A stretch of 64,000 nucleotides of DNA. Source: Nocardioides sp. GTDB lineage: Bacteria; Actinomycetota; Actinomycetes; Propionibacteriales; Nocardioidaceae. Each line of letters opens with the position of its first letter. Position 1 is the first letter of the stretch. The position numbers and the translations under genes are program-made. Below the pieces are notes generated by a model that saw only the letters and a program-made list of their open reading frames with translations, searched no databases and had not been told where the DNA came from. The stretch lies in the NCBI RefSeq assembly GCF_030150155.1, contig NZ_JASLGR010000039.1, forward strand, positions 1 through 64,000, read 5' to 3'. Of this stretch, positions 1 through 9,035 are shown piece after piece.

Positions 1-1395
<1,395 letters not shown>

Positions 1396-1409
1396 GAACG
1401 GAGCCTCTG

Positions 1410-2018
1410 ATGTCCACAAACACCATCCTCACCGGCCTGCCGCGCTGGCTGCGGCTCACCCTGGTCAGCCTGCGCTTCATGGTCGTCGCCACCGTCGGAC
1501 TCGGCCTGGCCTACCCGCTGGCGGTCACCGGGATCAGCCAGGTCGCCTTCCACAGCCACGCCAGCGGCTCCCAGATCGTCAGGGACGGACACGTCGTCGG
1601 CTCCTCGCTGATCGGCCAGTCCTTCGTCGGCCACCCGGAGTACTTCCAGTCCCGGCCCTCGGCCGCGGGCGACGGCTACGACGCGATGGCGTCCTCGGCC
1701 TCCAACCTGTCCCCGGCCAACCCGGAGTTCGTCGCCACCCTGAAGCAGCGGATCGCCGAGATCGCGGCCGCCGACGGGGTGCCGGCCTCGCAGGTGGCAC
1801 CCGATGCGGTCCAGGCCTCGGGCTCCGGGCTCGACCCCCACATCTCGGTGACGTACGCCGATCAGCAGGTCGCCCGGGTCGCCCGGGCCCGGGGGCTGAG
1901 CGAGCAGACGGTCCGCGAGGCGGTCGCCGGTGCGACCCAGGGCCGCGCGCTCGGCCTGATCGGCAACCGGCTGGTCAACGTCGTGGAGCTCAACCTGAAG
2001 CTCGACTCGCTGCGATGA
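1410..2018 (+). CDS. kdpC: K+-transporting ATPase subunit C
   Basis: KdpC is the small membrane-anchored subunit of KdpFABC that increases ATP affinity of KdpB. The 202-residue protein has one N-terminal membrane helix (about residues 18-38, starting in the LRFMVVATVGLGLAYPL stretch) and the family hallmark ASGSGLDPHIS followed by YADQQVARVARARGL. It begins 14 bp after kdpB with an AACGGAGCC element before the ATG, and is followed 7 bp later by kdpD, so it is an internal gene of the kdp operon. Length is normal for the family. Confidence 0.97.
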   Translation: MSTNTILTGLPRWLRLTLVSLRFMVVATVGLGLAYPLAVTGISQVAFHSHASGSQIVRDGHVVGSSLIGQSFVGHPEYFQSRPSAAGDGYDAMASSASNLSPANPEFVATLKQRIAEIAAADGVPASQVAPDAVQASGSGLDPHISVTYADQQVARVARARGLSEQTVREAVAGATQGRALGLIGNRLVNVVELNLKLDSLR

Positions 2019-2025
2019 TCAGCCT

Positions 2026-4575
2026 ATGAGTGCTGGTCAGCTGCGGGTCTACATCGGCGCCGCGCCGGGCGTGGGCAAGACCTACGCCATGCTCGGTGAG
2101 GCGCGGCGCCGATGTGAGCGCGGTGCGGACGTGGTGGTCGGCTTCGTGGAGACCCACGGCCGGCCCCACACCGCCGCGATGGTCGAGGGGCTCGAGGTGC
2201 TGCCTCGTCGGGTGGTGCCGTATCGGGGCACCCGCGTCGAGGAGCTCGATCTGGACGCCGTACTCGCACGGTCGCCGAAGGTGGTGCTGATCGACGAGCT
2301 CGCCCACACCAACACCCCGGGGATGAAGCACGCCAAGCGCTGGGCCGACGTCGAGGAGATCCTCGCCGCCGGGATCGACGTGATCACCACCATCAACGTG
2401 CAGCACCTGGAGTCGCTCAACGACGTGGTCGAGAAGATCACCGGGGTGCCGCAGCGCGAGACCGTCCCGGACGCCTTCGTGCGCAGCGCCGAGCAGCTCG
2501 AGCTGGTCGACATGTCAGCCCAGGCCCTGCGCCGGCGGCTGGCGCACGGCAACGTCTACGCCGCGGAGAAGGTCGACGCCGCGCTGGCGAACTACTTCCG
2601 CGAGGGCAACCTGACGGCCCTGCGCGAGCTGGCGCTGCTGTGGGTGGCCGACCGGGTCGACGCGGCCCTGCAGGACTACCGCGGCCGGCACGACATCGAC
2701 CGCACCTGGGAGACCCGGGAACGGGTCGTGGTGGCGCTCTCGGGCGGCCCGGAGGGCGAGCAGCTGATCCGTCGGGCGGCCCGGATCGCGGCCCGCTCCG
2801 GCTTCGGGGACCTGCTCGCGCTGCACGTCAGCCAGTCCGACGGCCTCACCGGCGCCGACCCGGCGCACCTGGTCGAGCAGCACCGGCTGGTCGAGTCCCT
2901 GGGCGGCTCGTTCCACCACGTGCTCGGCGACGACGTGCACGCCGAGCTGCTCGCCTTCGCCAAGGCCGAGAACGCCACCCAGCTGGTCCTGGGCGACAGT
3001 CGGCGTCCGTCGTGGAAGCGGGTCTTCGGGCCCGGCATCGGCGCCCAGACGATCCGCGAGTCGGGCGACATCGACGTCCACATCGTCACCCACGCCCAGG
3101 CCGGGCAGGGCCGGACCCTGCCGCGGCCCAACGCCGCGGCGCTGAGCGCGGCCCGGCGTACCCGCGGCTACTGGCTGGCGGTGCTGCTGCCCTCGGCACT
3201 GGCGGCCGGCCTGCTCGGCTTCGACGACCTGATCAAGCTCAACCTGGCCTCGGACATGCTGACCTTCCTGGTCGCCGTCGTCGCGGTCTCGCTGGTCGGC
3301 GGGATCGGTCCGGCGCTGGTCGCCGCACTGCTCGGCTCGGGGCTGATCAACTACTTCTTCACCCCGCCGGTGCACAGCATCACGATCGCCACCCGGAACA
3401 ACGCGTTCGCCCTGGTGATCTTCGTGCTGGTGGCGTTGATGGTGAGCTGGGTGGTCGATCTCGCCGCCCGGCGTACCCGCGAGGCGGCGCGGGCGGTGGC
3501 CGAGTCCCATGCCCTGGCCAACGTCGCGAGTACGCCGGTCACGGACCGGGACTCGTTGGACGGGATGCTCGAGCGGTTCCGGGAGACGTTCGGGGTCGGC
3601 TCGACCGCTCTGCTCGAGGCCGAGGGGGCGACCTGGCACACGCTGGCCGAGGCCGGACCGTCGGCACCGGTGACGCCGGACGAGGCCACCGTGCGGCTCA
3701 AGGCCGGCACCGGACGGGTGCTGGCCATCGGCGGGTCGGGGCTGCGGCCGCAGGACCGCCGCCTGGCCGACGTGGTCGCCTCCCGGGCCGGGGACGCCGC
3801 CGAACGGATCCGGCTCGCCCACGAGGCAGCCCAGGCGGCACCGCTGGCCGAGGCCGACAAGGTCAGGACCGCCCTGCTCGCCGCTGTCGGCCACGACCTG
3901 CGGGCGCCGCTGGCCGCGGTGAAGGCGGTCGTCTCGGGCCTGCTCAGTCCGGCGGTGACGGTCAGCGACGAGGACCGCGGTGAGCTGCTGCGCACCGCCG
4001 ACGCCTCGCTGGACCGGCTCAGCGGTCTGGTCGACAACCTGCTCGACATGTCCCGGCTCCAGGTCGGCGCGATGCCGGTGCACCTGCGCCCGACCCAGGT
4101 GGAGGACGTGCTGGCCAGCGCCCTGGACGACCTCGGGGTCTCGCCGCGTGCGGTGATGATCGACCTCGCCCCGGAGCTGCCGCTGGTCAACGCCGATCCG
4201 GGACTGCTGGAGCGGGTGATCGTGAACCTGGTCGCCAACGCTCAACGGTATGCCCCGGCCGGGACGCCGCCGCTGCTCAACGGCAGTGCCGTCGGCGGCC
4301 GGGTGGAGCTGAGGATCGTCGACCGCGGGCCGGGCATCCCCGACGCCGACATGGACCGCGTCTTCGTGCCGTTCCAGCGGCTGGGGGACACCGACAACGC
4401 GGCCGGGATCGGGCTCGGCCTGGCGGTCTCCCGCGGCTTGGTCGAGGCGATGGGTGGGACCCTGGAGCCCGAGGAGACGCCGGGTGGGGGACTGACGATG
4501 GTGATCACGCTGGAGCGGATGCCGGCACCGTTGGTGATGCCGGCCTGGGACGCTGCCGGAGAGGACGAGGCATGA
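2026..4575 (+). CDS. kdpD: Sensor histidine kinase KdpD
   Basis: Membrane sensor kinase that controls kdp expression through KdpE in response to K+ limitation or turgor. Domains in order: KdpD N-terminal ATP-binding domain with Walker A GAAPGVGKT (residues 11-19) and LIDELAHTN; a universal-stress-protein-like domain around 235-350; four membrane helices around 381-475; a GAF-like region; DHp helix with phospho-accepting His623 in VGHDLRAPL; HATPase with N-box NLVANAQRY (about 734) and DRGPGIPD (about 765). The 849-residue length is standard. It overlaps kdpE by 4 bp (ATGA), indicating translational coupling. In Staphylococcus the USP domain binds c-di-AMP; disA in this window makes a similar link plausible here (inference). 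Confidence 0.97.
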   Translation: MSAGQLRVYIGAAPGVGKTYAMLGEARRRCERGADVVVGFVETHGRPHTAAMVEGLEVLPRRVVPYRGTRVEELDLDAVLARSPKVVLIDELAHTNTPGMKHAKRWADVEEILAAGIDVITTINVQHLESLNDVVEKITGVPQRETVPDAFVRSAEQLELVDMSAQALRRRLAHGNVYAAEKVDAALANYFREGNLTALRELALLWVADRVDAALQDYRGRHDIDRTWETRERVVVALSGGPEGEQLIRRAARIAARSGFGDLLALHVSQSDGLTGADPAHLVEQHRLVESLGGSFHHVLGDDVHAELLAFAKAENATQLVLGDSRRPSWKRVFGPGIGAQTIRESGDIDVHIVTHAQAGQGRTLPRPNAAALSAARRTRGYWLAVLLPSALAAGLLGFDDLIKLNLASDMLTFLVAVVAVSLVGGIGPALVAALLGSGLINYFFTPPVHSITIATRNNAFALVIFVLVALMVSWVVDLAARRTREAARAVAESHALANVASTPVTDRDSLDGMLERFRETFGVGSTALLEAEGATWHTLAEAGPSAPVTPDEATVRLKAGTGRVLAIGGSGLRPQDRRLADVVASRAGDAAERIRLAHEAAQAAPLAEADKVRTALLAAVGHDLRAPLAAVKAVVSGLLSPAVTVSDEDRGELLRTADASLDRLSGLVDNLLDMSRLQVGAMPVHLRPTQVEDVLASALDDLGVSPRAVMIDLAPELPLVNADPGLLERVIVNLVANAQRYAPAGTPPLLNGSAVGGRVELRIVDRGPGIPDADMDRVFVPFQRLGDTDNAAGIGLGLAVSRGLVEAMGGTLEPEETPGGGLTMVITLERMPAPLVMPAWDAAGEDEA

Positions 4576-5264
4576 CGCGGGTACTGGTCGTCGATGACGA
4601 GCCGCACATCTCCCGAGCGCTGACCATCAACCTGCGCTCGGCGGGGTTCGAGGTGGTGACGGCGGGCGACGGTGCCGAGGCGCTCAACGGCGTCGTCGAG
4701 CATCGACCCGACGTGGTGGTGCTCGACCTGGGGCTGCCCGACATGGACGGGGTCCAGGTGATCGAGTCGCTGCGCGGGTGGAGCCAGGTGCCGATCCTGG
4801 TGCTCTCGGGGCGCTCGGACAGCACCGACAAGGTCGACGCCCTCGACGCCGGGGCCGACGACTACGTGACCAAGCCGTTCGGGATGGACGAGCTGCTGGC
4901 CCGGCTGCGGGCGATGACCCGGCGCCATGCCGTCGCCGTCGACGAGCCGGCGATCGTCTTCGGCGACGCCCGGGTCGAGCTGGCGGCGAAGCGGGCGACG
5001 GTGGCCGACGCCGAGGTACGCCTGACCCCGACGGAGTGGCACCTGTTGGAGGTGTTCGTCCGCAACCCCGGCGTACTGCTGAGTCAACAGCGGCTGCTGC
5101 AGGCGGTGTGGGGGCCCGGCTACGAGAACGCGCAGGGCAATCTGCGGCTCTACATGGCGCAGCTGCGGCGCAAGCTGGAGCCCGACTCGTCGCGTCCGCG
5201 GTACTTCCGCAACGAGCCGGGGATGGGCTACCGGTTCGAGCCGGACGTCCCGCCGACACCGTGA
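4572..5264 (+). CDS. kdpE: Response regulator KdpE
   Basis: OmpR-type DNA-binding response regulator of the kdp operon. The receiver domain shows acidic pocket DDE at residues 8-10, phosphoacceptor Asp52 in VVVLDLGLPD and Lys in VTKPF; the C-terminal winged helix has LTPTEWHLLEVFVRNPG and the ending RNEPGMGYRFEP typical of the family. The ATG lies within the kdpD stop codon region (4-bp overlap). 230 residues, normal length. The operon seems to end here: a tRNA gene follows with its own terminator. Confidence 0.97.
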   Translation: MTRVLVVDDEPHISRALTINLRSAGFEVVTAGDGAEALNGVVEHRPDVVVLDLGLPDMDGVQVIESLRGWSQVPILVLSGRSDSTDKVDALDAGADDYVTKPFGMDELLARLRAMTRRHAVAVDEPAIVFGDARVELAAKRATVADAEVRLTPTEWHLLEVFVRNPGVLLSQQRLLQAVWGPGYENAQGNLRLYMAQLRRKLEPDSSRPRYFRNEPGMGYRFEPDVPPTP

Positions 5265-5331
5265 GCCACGCCGGAAGCGACCCTGATTGGCACTCCTGGC
5301 CCGCGGCCCGGTAACCTAGCGGCGCTGTCCT

Positions 5332-5418
5332 GGAGGTGTCGCCTAGTCCGGTCTATGGCGCCGCACTGCTAATGCGGTTTGGGGTAACCCATCGCGAGTT
5401 CAAATCTCGCCACCTCCG
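5332..5418 (+). tRNA. tRNA-Ser (anticodon GCT)
   Basis: An 87-base type II tRNA cloverleaf. Acceptor arms GGAGGTG (5332-5338) and CACCTCC (5411-5417) pair, with discriminator G at 5418. The anticodon stem CCGCA/TGCGG presents loop CTGCTAA with anticodon GCT, reading AGC/AGT serine codons. A long variable arm precedes the T arm GAGTTCAAATCTC, as expected for serine. CCA is not encoded (GCC AGC follows). Confidence 0.96.
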
Positions 5419-5448
5419 CCAGCACGGTGGAGTTCAGCACCACCGCGC

Positions 5449-5478
5449 AAGGCCCGGTCCCGTGAGGGACCGGGCCTT
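5449..5478 (+). terminator. Intrinsic terminator after tRNA-Ser
   Basis: Perfect 13-bp stem AAGGCCCGGTCCC / GGGACCGGGCCTT with a GTGA loop, followed by CGTGCATTTC. The same stem core and 3' tail recur after tRNA-Arg at 18236-18261. Confidence 0.85.
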
Positions 5479-5633
5479 CGTGCATTTCTCGCCTGTGTGA
5501 GCTCCGGGCTGGCCGGTGCGGCGTTACCTGCTGGTCAAACGCGCTGGCAGCAGGGCTGCCCGGGGCTGCCCGGGACCGGCCACCCCCGCCCCGCGCCCTC
5601 GCCTGCCCGGATCTGCCTCCTTCGGTATGACAT

Positions 5634-5649
5634 ATGCCTCATGAGGCAT
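5634..5649. promoter_or_regulatory. 16-bp perfect palindrome upstream of small peptide gene
   Basis: ATGCCTCATGAGGCAT is identical to its reverse complement. It lies 100 bp upstream of the exported-peptide gene in an AT-richer patch (TATGACAT before it, CATATAT after it). Its position and symmetry fit a dimeric HTH operator, with the neighbouring XRE regulator as the obvious candidate; binding is inference. Confidence 0.55.
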
Positions 5650-5701
5650 TCGTCTCGTTCACACCGGGCATATATCCCCGGGACCCTCTGTTGCCTCTTC
5701 C

Positions 5702-5725
5702 TGCCTGACTGTGCCTGGTCAGGCA
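5702..5725. promoter_or_regulatory. Inverted repeat close to the peptide start
   Basis: TGCCTGAC and GTCAGGCA (8-bp perfect arms, 8-base spacer TGTGCCTG) lie 24 bp before the ATG of the small peptide gene. It may be a second operator or a 5' UTR hairpin just before the ribosome binding site AAGGAAAGAGGAA. Confidence 0.5.
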
Positions 5726-5748
5726 AATTCAAGGAAAGAGGAACCCCC

Positions 5749-5859
5749 ATGAAGAAGTCCCGTATCGTCGCCGCTCTGCTCGTGGCCGTCACTGCGCTCG
5801 GCCTGAGCACTGCCGTCGCCACGGACGCGGCGCGGGCTGACACGCTGCGCTGCTGCTGA
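5749..5859 (+). CDS. Small exported peptide (36 aa), candidate signalling propeptide
   Basis: A short frame with a strong ribosome binding site (AAGGAAAGAGG) encodes a classic Sec signal peptide: basic MKKSR, hydrophobic core IVAALLVAVTALGLSTAVA, then TDAARADTLRCC. Cleavage after ARA would leave a hexapeptide DTLRCC; cleavage after AVA would leave a 12-mer. No homologue is recognised. It ends 68 bp from the end of a convergent HTH-TPR regulator, and its upstream region carries two symmetric sites. This is the layout of RRNPP propeptide/receptor pairs known from Firmicutes, but nothing here proves secretion or sensing. A RiPP precursor or a simple secreted peptide are alternatives; no modification enzymes are nearby. 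Confidence 0.6.
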   Translation: MKKSRIVAALLVAVTALGLSTAVATDAARADTLRCC

Positions 5860-5875
5860 CGGGTCGCGCATGAGC

Positions 5876-5908
5876 AGGGTGATGGCCGCACTCGGAGGCC
5901 GTCACCCT
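5876..5908. terminator. Hairpin between convergent peptide and regulator genes
   Basis: AGGGTGATGGCC pairs with GGCCGTCACCCT (one G-U pair) around a 9-base loop. It sits between two convergent stop codons, as a shared terminator would, although no T tract follows on the plus strand. Confidence 0.55.
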
Positions 5909-5927
5909 CGGCGGGGGAGTCCGAGGA

Positions 5928-7283
5928 TCAGGCGAGGGTGGTGACAGCCGCGACGCCGGCGGTGACGACACCGCTCGCGACGCCGGCACGCCGATAGGCG
6001 TCCAGTGCTGCGGAGGTCTCTCCGGCAGCCTCGAAGCGGGCCGCGATCTGGTACCAGAGCTTGGCGACCGCACGGTCCTGGCCACCGGCGGCCAGGGCGA
6101 GCACGGCCTCGTGGTACGCCGACGTGGCGGCGTCCTTGTCGCGCGGGAGCAGGATCTCGCCACGGAGCACGAGCGCGTCGGCGACCAGGTAGGCGCCGAG
6201 CTCGTCGCGCTTGGCCAGGATGGACTCGACCAGCTCGTGAGCGGTGCTCAGGTCGCCGGTCATCACCAGGCCGCGGGCCTGCTCGACGGTCGCGGTGGCG
6301 ATCTCGGTGGCCGAGGCGCCACTGGTCTCCAGCTCGCGGCTGGCGGTGGCCAGGGTGGCGAGCGCGGTGGTCACGTTCGGCGGCTCCGAGAGCAGGTGGA
6401 AGCGACCGATGTTGGCCAGCAGCATGGCGCGCTGGCGGGCGTCGCCGTCGGTGCCGAGCAGGGAGATCGCCTTGCCGGCGTAGTCGATCGCGGCCGAGAT
6501 GTTGCCCTGCTCGGACTCGCAGACAGAGGCGTTCCAGTAGACGTAGGCCCGCGAGCGCGGCGTACTGGTCTCATCGGCCTGGGCCAGGGTGGACTCGGCC
6601 AGACGCAGGGCCCGGGGGATCTCGCCGCGCATCTCGTAGATCCCGGCCAGGGTGACGGCGAGCTGGATGCCGTCGTCGGTGCCGGTGAGGTTGAGCTCCT
6701 CGACGTGCTTGAGGGCCTGCTCGCCGGCGGCGGCGGCGGAGTCGAGCTCGCCGGTGTCGCGCAGCGCACGGCACAGCGCCATCTGGGCGCGGAACCAGGT
6801 CGTGACGTTCACCGGGTTCTCGGCGACCAGCTTCTCCAGCTTGACGATCGGGTCGGCGCCGAGCGCCTGTCCGGCCAGTGCCTGCAGCAGGTCGGCGAGC
6901 TGGCGGTGGTCGGTGTCGAGGTGCTCGGGCAGGTTGTCCAGGCGGAGCACGGCCTGGGCCGCGGAGCCGGTGTTGAGCTCGAGCTCGGCGTAGTCCAGCT
7001 CCAGCTGCGCGCGCGCGCGCGAGGGCGTCGCGTCGCCGGTGAGGAGGTCGCGGACCGGGATGTCGAGGTTGCGGGCGAGGCCTTCGAGGATCGCCGGCTC
7101 GGGGCGCCGGAGTCCGGCTTCGATGCGCGAGACGTACGCGGTCGAGGAGACCCCGCCGGCGAGCTGGCCCTGCGTCATGCCGCGCTGCTGGCGGAAACGC
7201 TTGATGCGGGCACCCAGATCCGTGGGGTCGATGACCTTCAGTTGCAGTGCGAGGTCCCCGTCCATAGCGCCATTGTTCCTCAT
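5928..7283 (-). CDS. XRE-family HTH regulator with TPR-like C-terminal domain
   Basis: The 451-residue protein has an N-terminal HTH_3 domain (about residues 25-80: ARIKRFRQQRGMTQGQLAGG...YVSRIEAGLRRPEPAILEGLA) and a long all-helical remainder of tetratricopeptide type, with Ala/Leu-rich helix pairs such as QALKHVEELN, AIDYAGKAISLLG and AYHEAVLALAAGGQ. This HTH plus TPR build is that of peptide-binding RRNPP receptors (PlcR, NprR, Rgg) but also of many uncharacterised actinobacterial regulators. An alternative start is the Met at codon 7 (base 7265). The gene is convergent with the 36-residue exported peptide. Ligand and targets are unknown. Confidence 0.8.
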   Translation of the reverse strand: MRNNGAMDGDLALQLKVIDPTDLGARIKRFRQQRGMTQGQLAGGVSSTAYVSRIEAGLRRPEPAILEGLARNLDIPVRDLLTGDATPSRARAQLELDYAELELNTGSAAQAVLRLDNLPEHLDTDHRQLADLLQALAGQALGADPIVKLEKLVAENPVNVTTWFRAQMALCRALRDTGELDSAAAAGEQALKHVEELNLTGTDDGIQLAVTLAGIYEMRGEIPRALRLAESTLAQADETSTPRSRAYVYWNASVCESEQGNISAAIDYAGKAISLLGTDGDARQRAMLLANIGRFHLLSEPPNVTTALATLATASRELETSGASATEIATATVEQARGLVMTGDLSTAHELVESILAKRDELGAYLVADALVLRGEILLPRDKDAATSAYHEAVLALAAGGQDRAVAKLWYQIAARFEAAGETSAALDAYRRAGVASGVVTAGVAAVTTLA

Positions 7284-7311
7284 CCCAGGTTGTGGGGATA
7301 GGTGGGCTGCC

Positions 7312-7665
7312 TCAGAGGCGCTGGGCGAGGACGGGAAGCGAGCGGTACAGCGTCGTCATCGCCTCGTGGGAGCGCCCGCCGATCCAGACCTTGACGTCGG
7401 GGGCGGTCTCGACGCCGAGCGGGAGCCACTCCTCGACCCAGGTCTCCAGGGCGTCGGCGACGTGCGTCGAGCCGAGCAGGTGGACCGTCACGCGGGCGGG
7501 CGTCGCGAGCAGCGGTACGTCGCTCACCCCGCCGGTCTCCAGGAGCACCTGGCCGTACGACGACGGGTCCAGGTCGGCGAGGACGGCCCGGATCGCCGCG
7601 AGATCGCCGAGGTCACCGGCGATCAGGACGTGATCGACGGGCCGGCGGCGACGGTGGGACCTCAT
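7312..7665 (-). CDS. Stand-alone siderophore-interacting (SIP) C-terminal domain protein
   Basis: The 117-residue product resembles only the NAD(P)H-binding C-terminal half of SIP-family ferric-siderophore reductases: VDHVLIAGDLGDLAAIRAVLADL, then a middle VTVHLLGSTHVADALETWV and the end TLYRSLPVLAQRL. The N-terminal FAD-binding barrel is absent, and no stop-disrupted remnant of it lies upstream. The ATG at 7665 is preceded by a near-perfect IdeR/DtxR box, supporting iron-repressed expression and a role in iron metabolism. Exact biochemical role is uncertain without a flavin domain. Confidence 0.75.
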   Translation of the reverse strand: MRSHRRRRPVDHVLIAGDLGDLAAIRAVLADLDPSSYGQVLLETGGVSDVPLLATPARVTVHLLGSTHVADALETWVEEWLPLGVETAPDVKVWIGGRSHEAMTTLYRSLPVLAQRL

Positions 7666-7676
7666 GCGTCCAGTAT

Positions 7677-7691
7677 AGGTAAGCCTTACCT
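7677..7691. promoter_or_regulatory. IdeR/DtxR (iron box) operator
   Basis: AGGTAAGCCTTACCT is a 15-bp dyad (7+1+7) that matches the core of the actinobacterial IdeR/DmdR consensus AGGTWAGSCTWACCT at every position. It ends 11 bp upstream of the SIP-domain gene start (minus strand), so an iron-loaded repressor would block its transcription. Confidence 0.88.
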
Positions 7692-7719
7692 CATGCAAAA
7701 CCCGTGATCCCGGACAGAG

Positions 7720-7753
7720 AGACGCCCCGCCCCGGGACCGGGGCGGGGCGTCT
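7720..7753. terminator. Terminator of dps
   Basis: 14-bp perfect stem AGACGCCCCGCCCC / GGGGCGGGGCGTCT with a 6-base loop, located 13 bp past the dps stop on the minus strand. Confidence 0.8.
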
Positions 7754-7766
7754 GTCGTCGTGCGGG

Positions 7767-8255
7767 TCAGGACGCGACGTGGGCGTGCAGCAGCCAGCGG
7801 TCCTTGGTCAGGCCGCGCTCGATCTCGATCGCGACGTCCTGGCTGGACAGGTCGATGTCGTCCAGGCCGGTCACGGCGGCGCGGACGGTGACCAGGGCGG
7901 CGTCGATCTGCTCGACGACCTTGGCGACGGTGGACTCCCAGCCCTGGAACCCGTCGGGCAGGGCGGGCAGGGTCGACTTGTCGGCGACGGTGCCCAGTCG
8001 GGCGTCGAGCGGCAGACCGAGAGCGATGACCCGCTCGGCCGCGGTGTCGGCGTACTCCTGCGCGTGGGCGACGACCTGGTCCAGCAGCTCGTGGATCCCG
8101 ATGAAGCTGCCGCCGCGGACGTGCCAGTGGGCCTGCTTGCCGTTGACGGCGAGGGCGGCCAGGTCGATCACGACCGGCGTGAGGAACTGCGCGGCGCCGG
8201 CAGCGATCTCCGGGGTGGTGGAGAGGTCGGCGGAGGTGGCGGTGCTCGTGGACAT
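7767..8255 (-). CDS. dps: Dps-family ferritin-like DNA-binding protein
   Basis: Stores iron using peroxide and protects DNA in stress and stationary phase. The 162-residue protein carries the ferroxidase signature: His in NGKQAHWHVRG, then HELLDQVVAHAQEYADTAAERV supplying the Asp/Glu ligands of the inter-subunit site. Length and lack of a long basic tail suit mycobacterial-type Dps. It lies upstream of the IdeR-controlled SIP-domain gene but is separated from it by a terminator, so the two are separately transcribed iron-related units. Confidence 0.93.
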   Translation of the reverse strand: MSTSTATSADLSTTPEIAAGAAQFLTPVVIDLAALAVNGKQAHWHVRGGSFIGIHELLDQVVAHAQEYADTAAERVIALGLPLDARLGTVADKSTLPALPDGFQGWESTVAKVVEQIDAALVTVRAAVTGLDDIDLSSQDVAIEIERGLTKDRWLLHAHVAS

Positions 8256-8474
8256 GAGGAGACTCCCAAGACGTGGTGACGGTTGGTGTGTTCCTCAAGC
8301 CTGCGACAGATTCTTGATCAGTTCAAGGAAGCCCAGGCTTGCCTGGGTGGCGCCGCTCACGCCCTCAGTGGGTTCGCCCATCCTGCGGTCTCCCGGCCGG
8401 GGGCGCATGGGGGTGGCAGGAACCTCTCGTTAGCATCGAGGCCTTGTTTGTGAGCCTGGTAGGGGGAAGTCAGA

Positions 8475-9035
8475 GTGAAGCCAGCCTGGTGGCGCGCAGT
8501 CGGAGCCCTGGTGATGGTGGCTGTGGCGGTCGTGGGCCTGGGCGGATGTGCCGGTTCCGACACCTACGTGGCCGATTCGGACAACTCGGGAGGGGTGGCC
8601 GCAACCCTGGGGTGGCATGCGATCGATCCTTCCGTCGCGGTTGAGATCGACACGTCGCATCCGCTCGGATCGGCAAGCGCTCCTGACGTGGACGGGGTCG
8701 TCCTGGTCAACATCTGGGCGAGCTACTGCAAGCCATGTGTCCAGGAGATGGCGCTGTTGCAGCGGGCCGCCTCGACGGGACTGGTCCGGGTCCTCGGTCT
8801 TTCGCGGGATCGAAGCAGTGACTATGCCTTGTCTGCGCTCCGGAAGCGGAAGGCTACCTATCCCAACTGGATGGACACGGCAGGTCAGTTCAGCTCTGCC
8901 CTGGACGGCGCGGTCCCGCTGATGGCCATCCCCTCCTCTGTCCTGGTGAAGGACGGCAAGGCGGTAGCCGCTCATATCGGGGAGATCTCGTCTACTGAGG
9001 ACATCCGTGCGGGCATCGCGGAGTACGCGCAGTGA
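8475..9035 (+). CDS. TlpA-like thioredoxin-fold lipoprotein
   Basis: The 186-residue protein starts at GTG and has a lipoprotein signal with lipobox LGGC (Cys25). The mature part has a thioredoxin-like fold with CxxC motif C-K-P-C (Cys85, Cys88) in WASYCKPCVQE and the cis-Pro region MAIPSSVLVKDGK. Such proteins reduce extracytoplasmic disulfides, often for cytochrome c or copper-centre assembly. It overlaps the downstream SCO-like gene by 4 bp (GTGA), so the pair probably acts together, for instance TlpA keeping SCO cysteines reduced for CuA delivery (known in other bacteria; inference here). Confidence 0.85.
   Translation: MKPAWWRAVGALVMVAVAVVGLGGCAGSDTYVADSDNSGGVAATLGWHAIDPSVAVEIDTSHPLGSASAPDVDGVVLVNIWASYCKPCVQEMALLQRAASTGLVRVLGLSRDRSSDYALSALRKRKATYPNWMDTAGQFSSALDGAVPLMAIPSSVLVKDGKAVAAHIGEISSTEDIRAGIAEYAQ

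Noticed and set aside
1410..1841. Antisense ORF opposite kdpC as a gene
   Set aside because: No ribosome binding site or family resemblance; kdpC on the plus strand is certain.
5749..5859. RiPP precursor with Cys-Cys core
   Set aside because: No lanthionine synthetase, YcaO, radical SAM maturase or dedicated exporter is nearby, and the product has a Sec signal peptide, unlike typical leader peptides.
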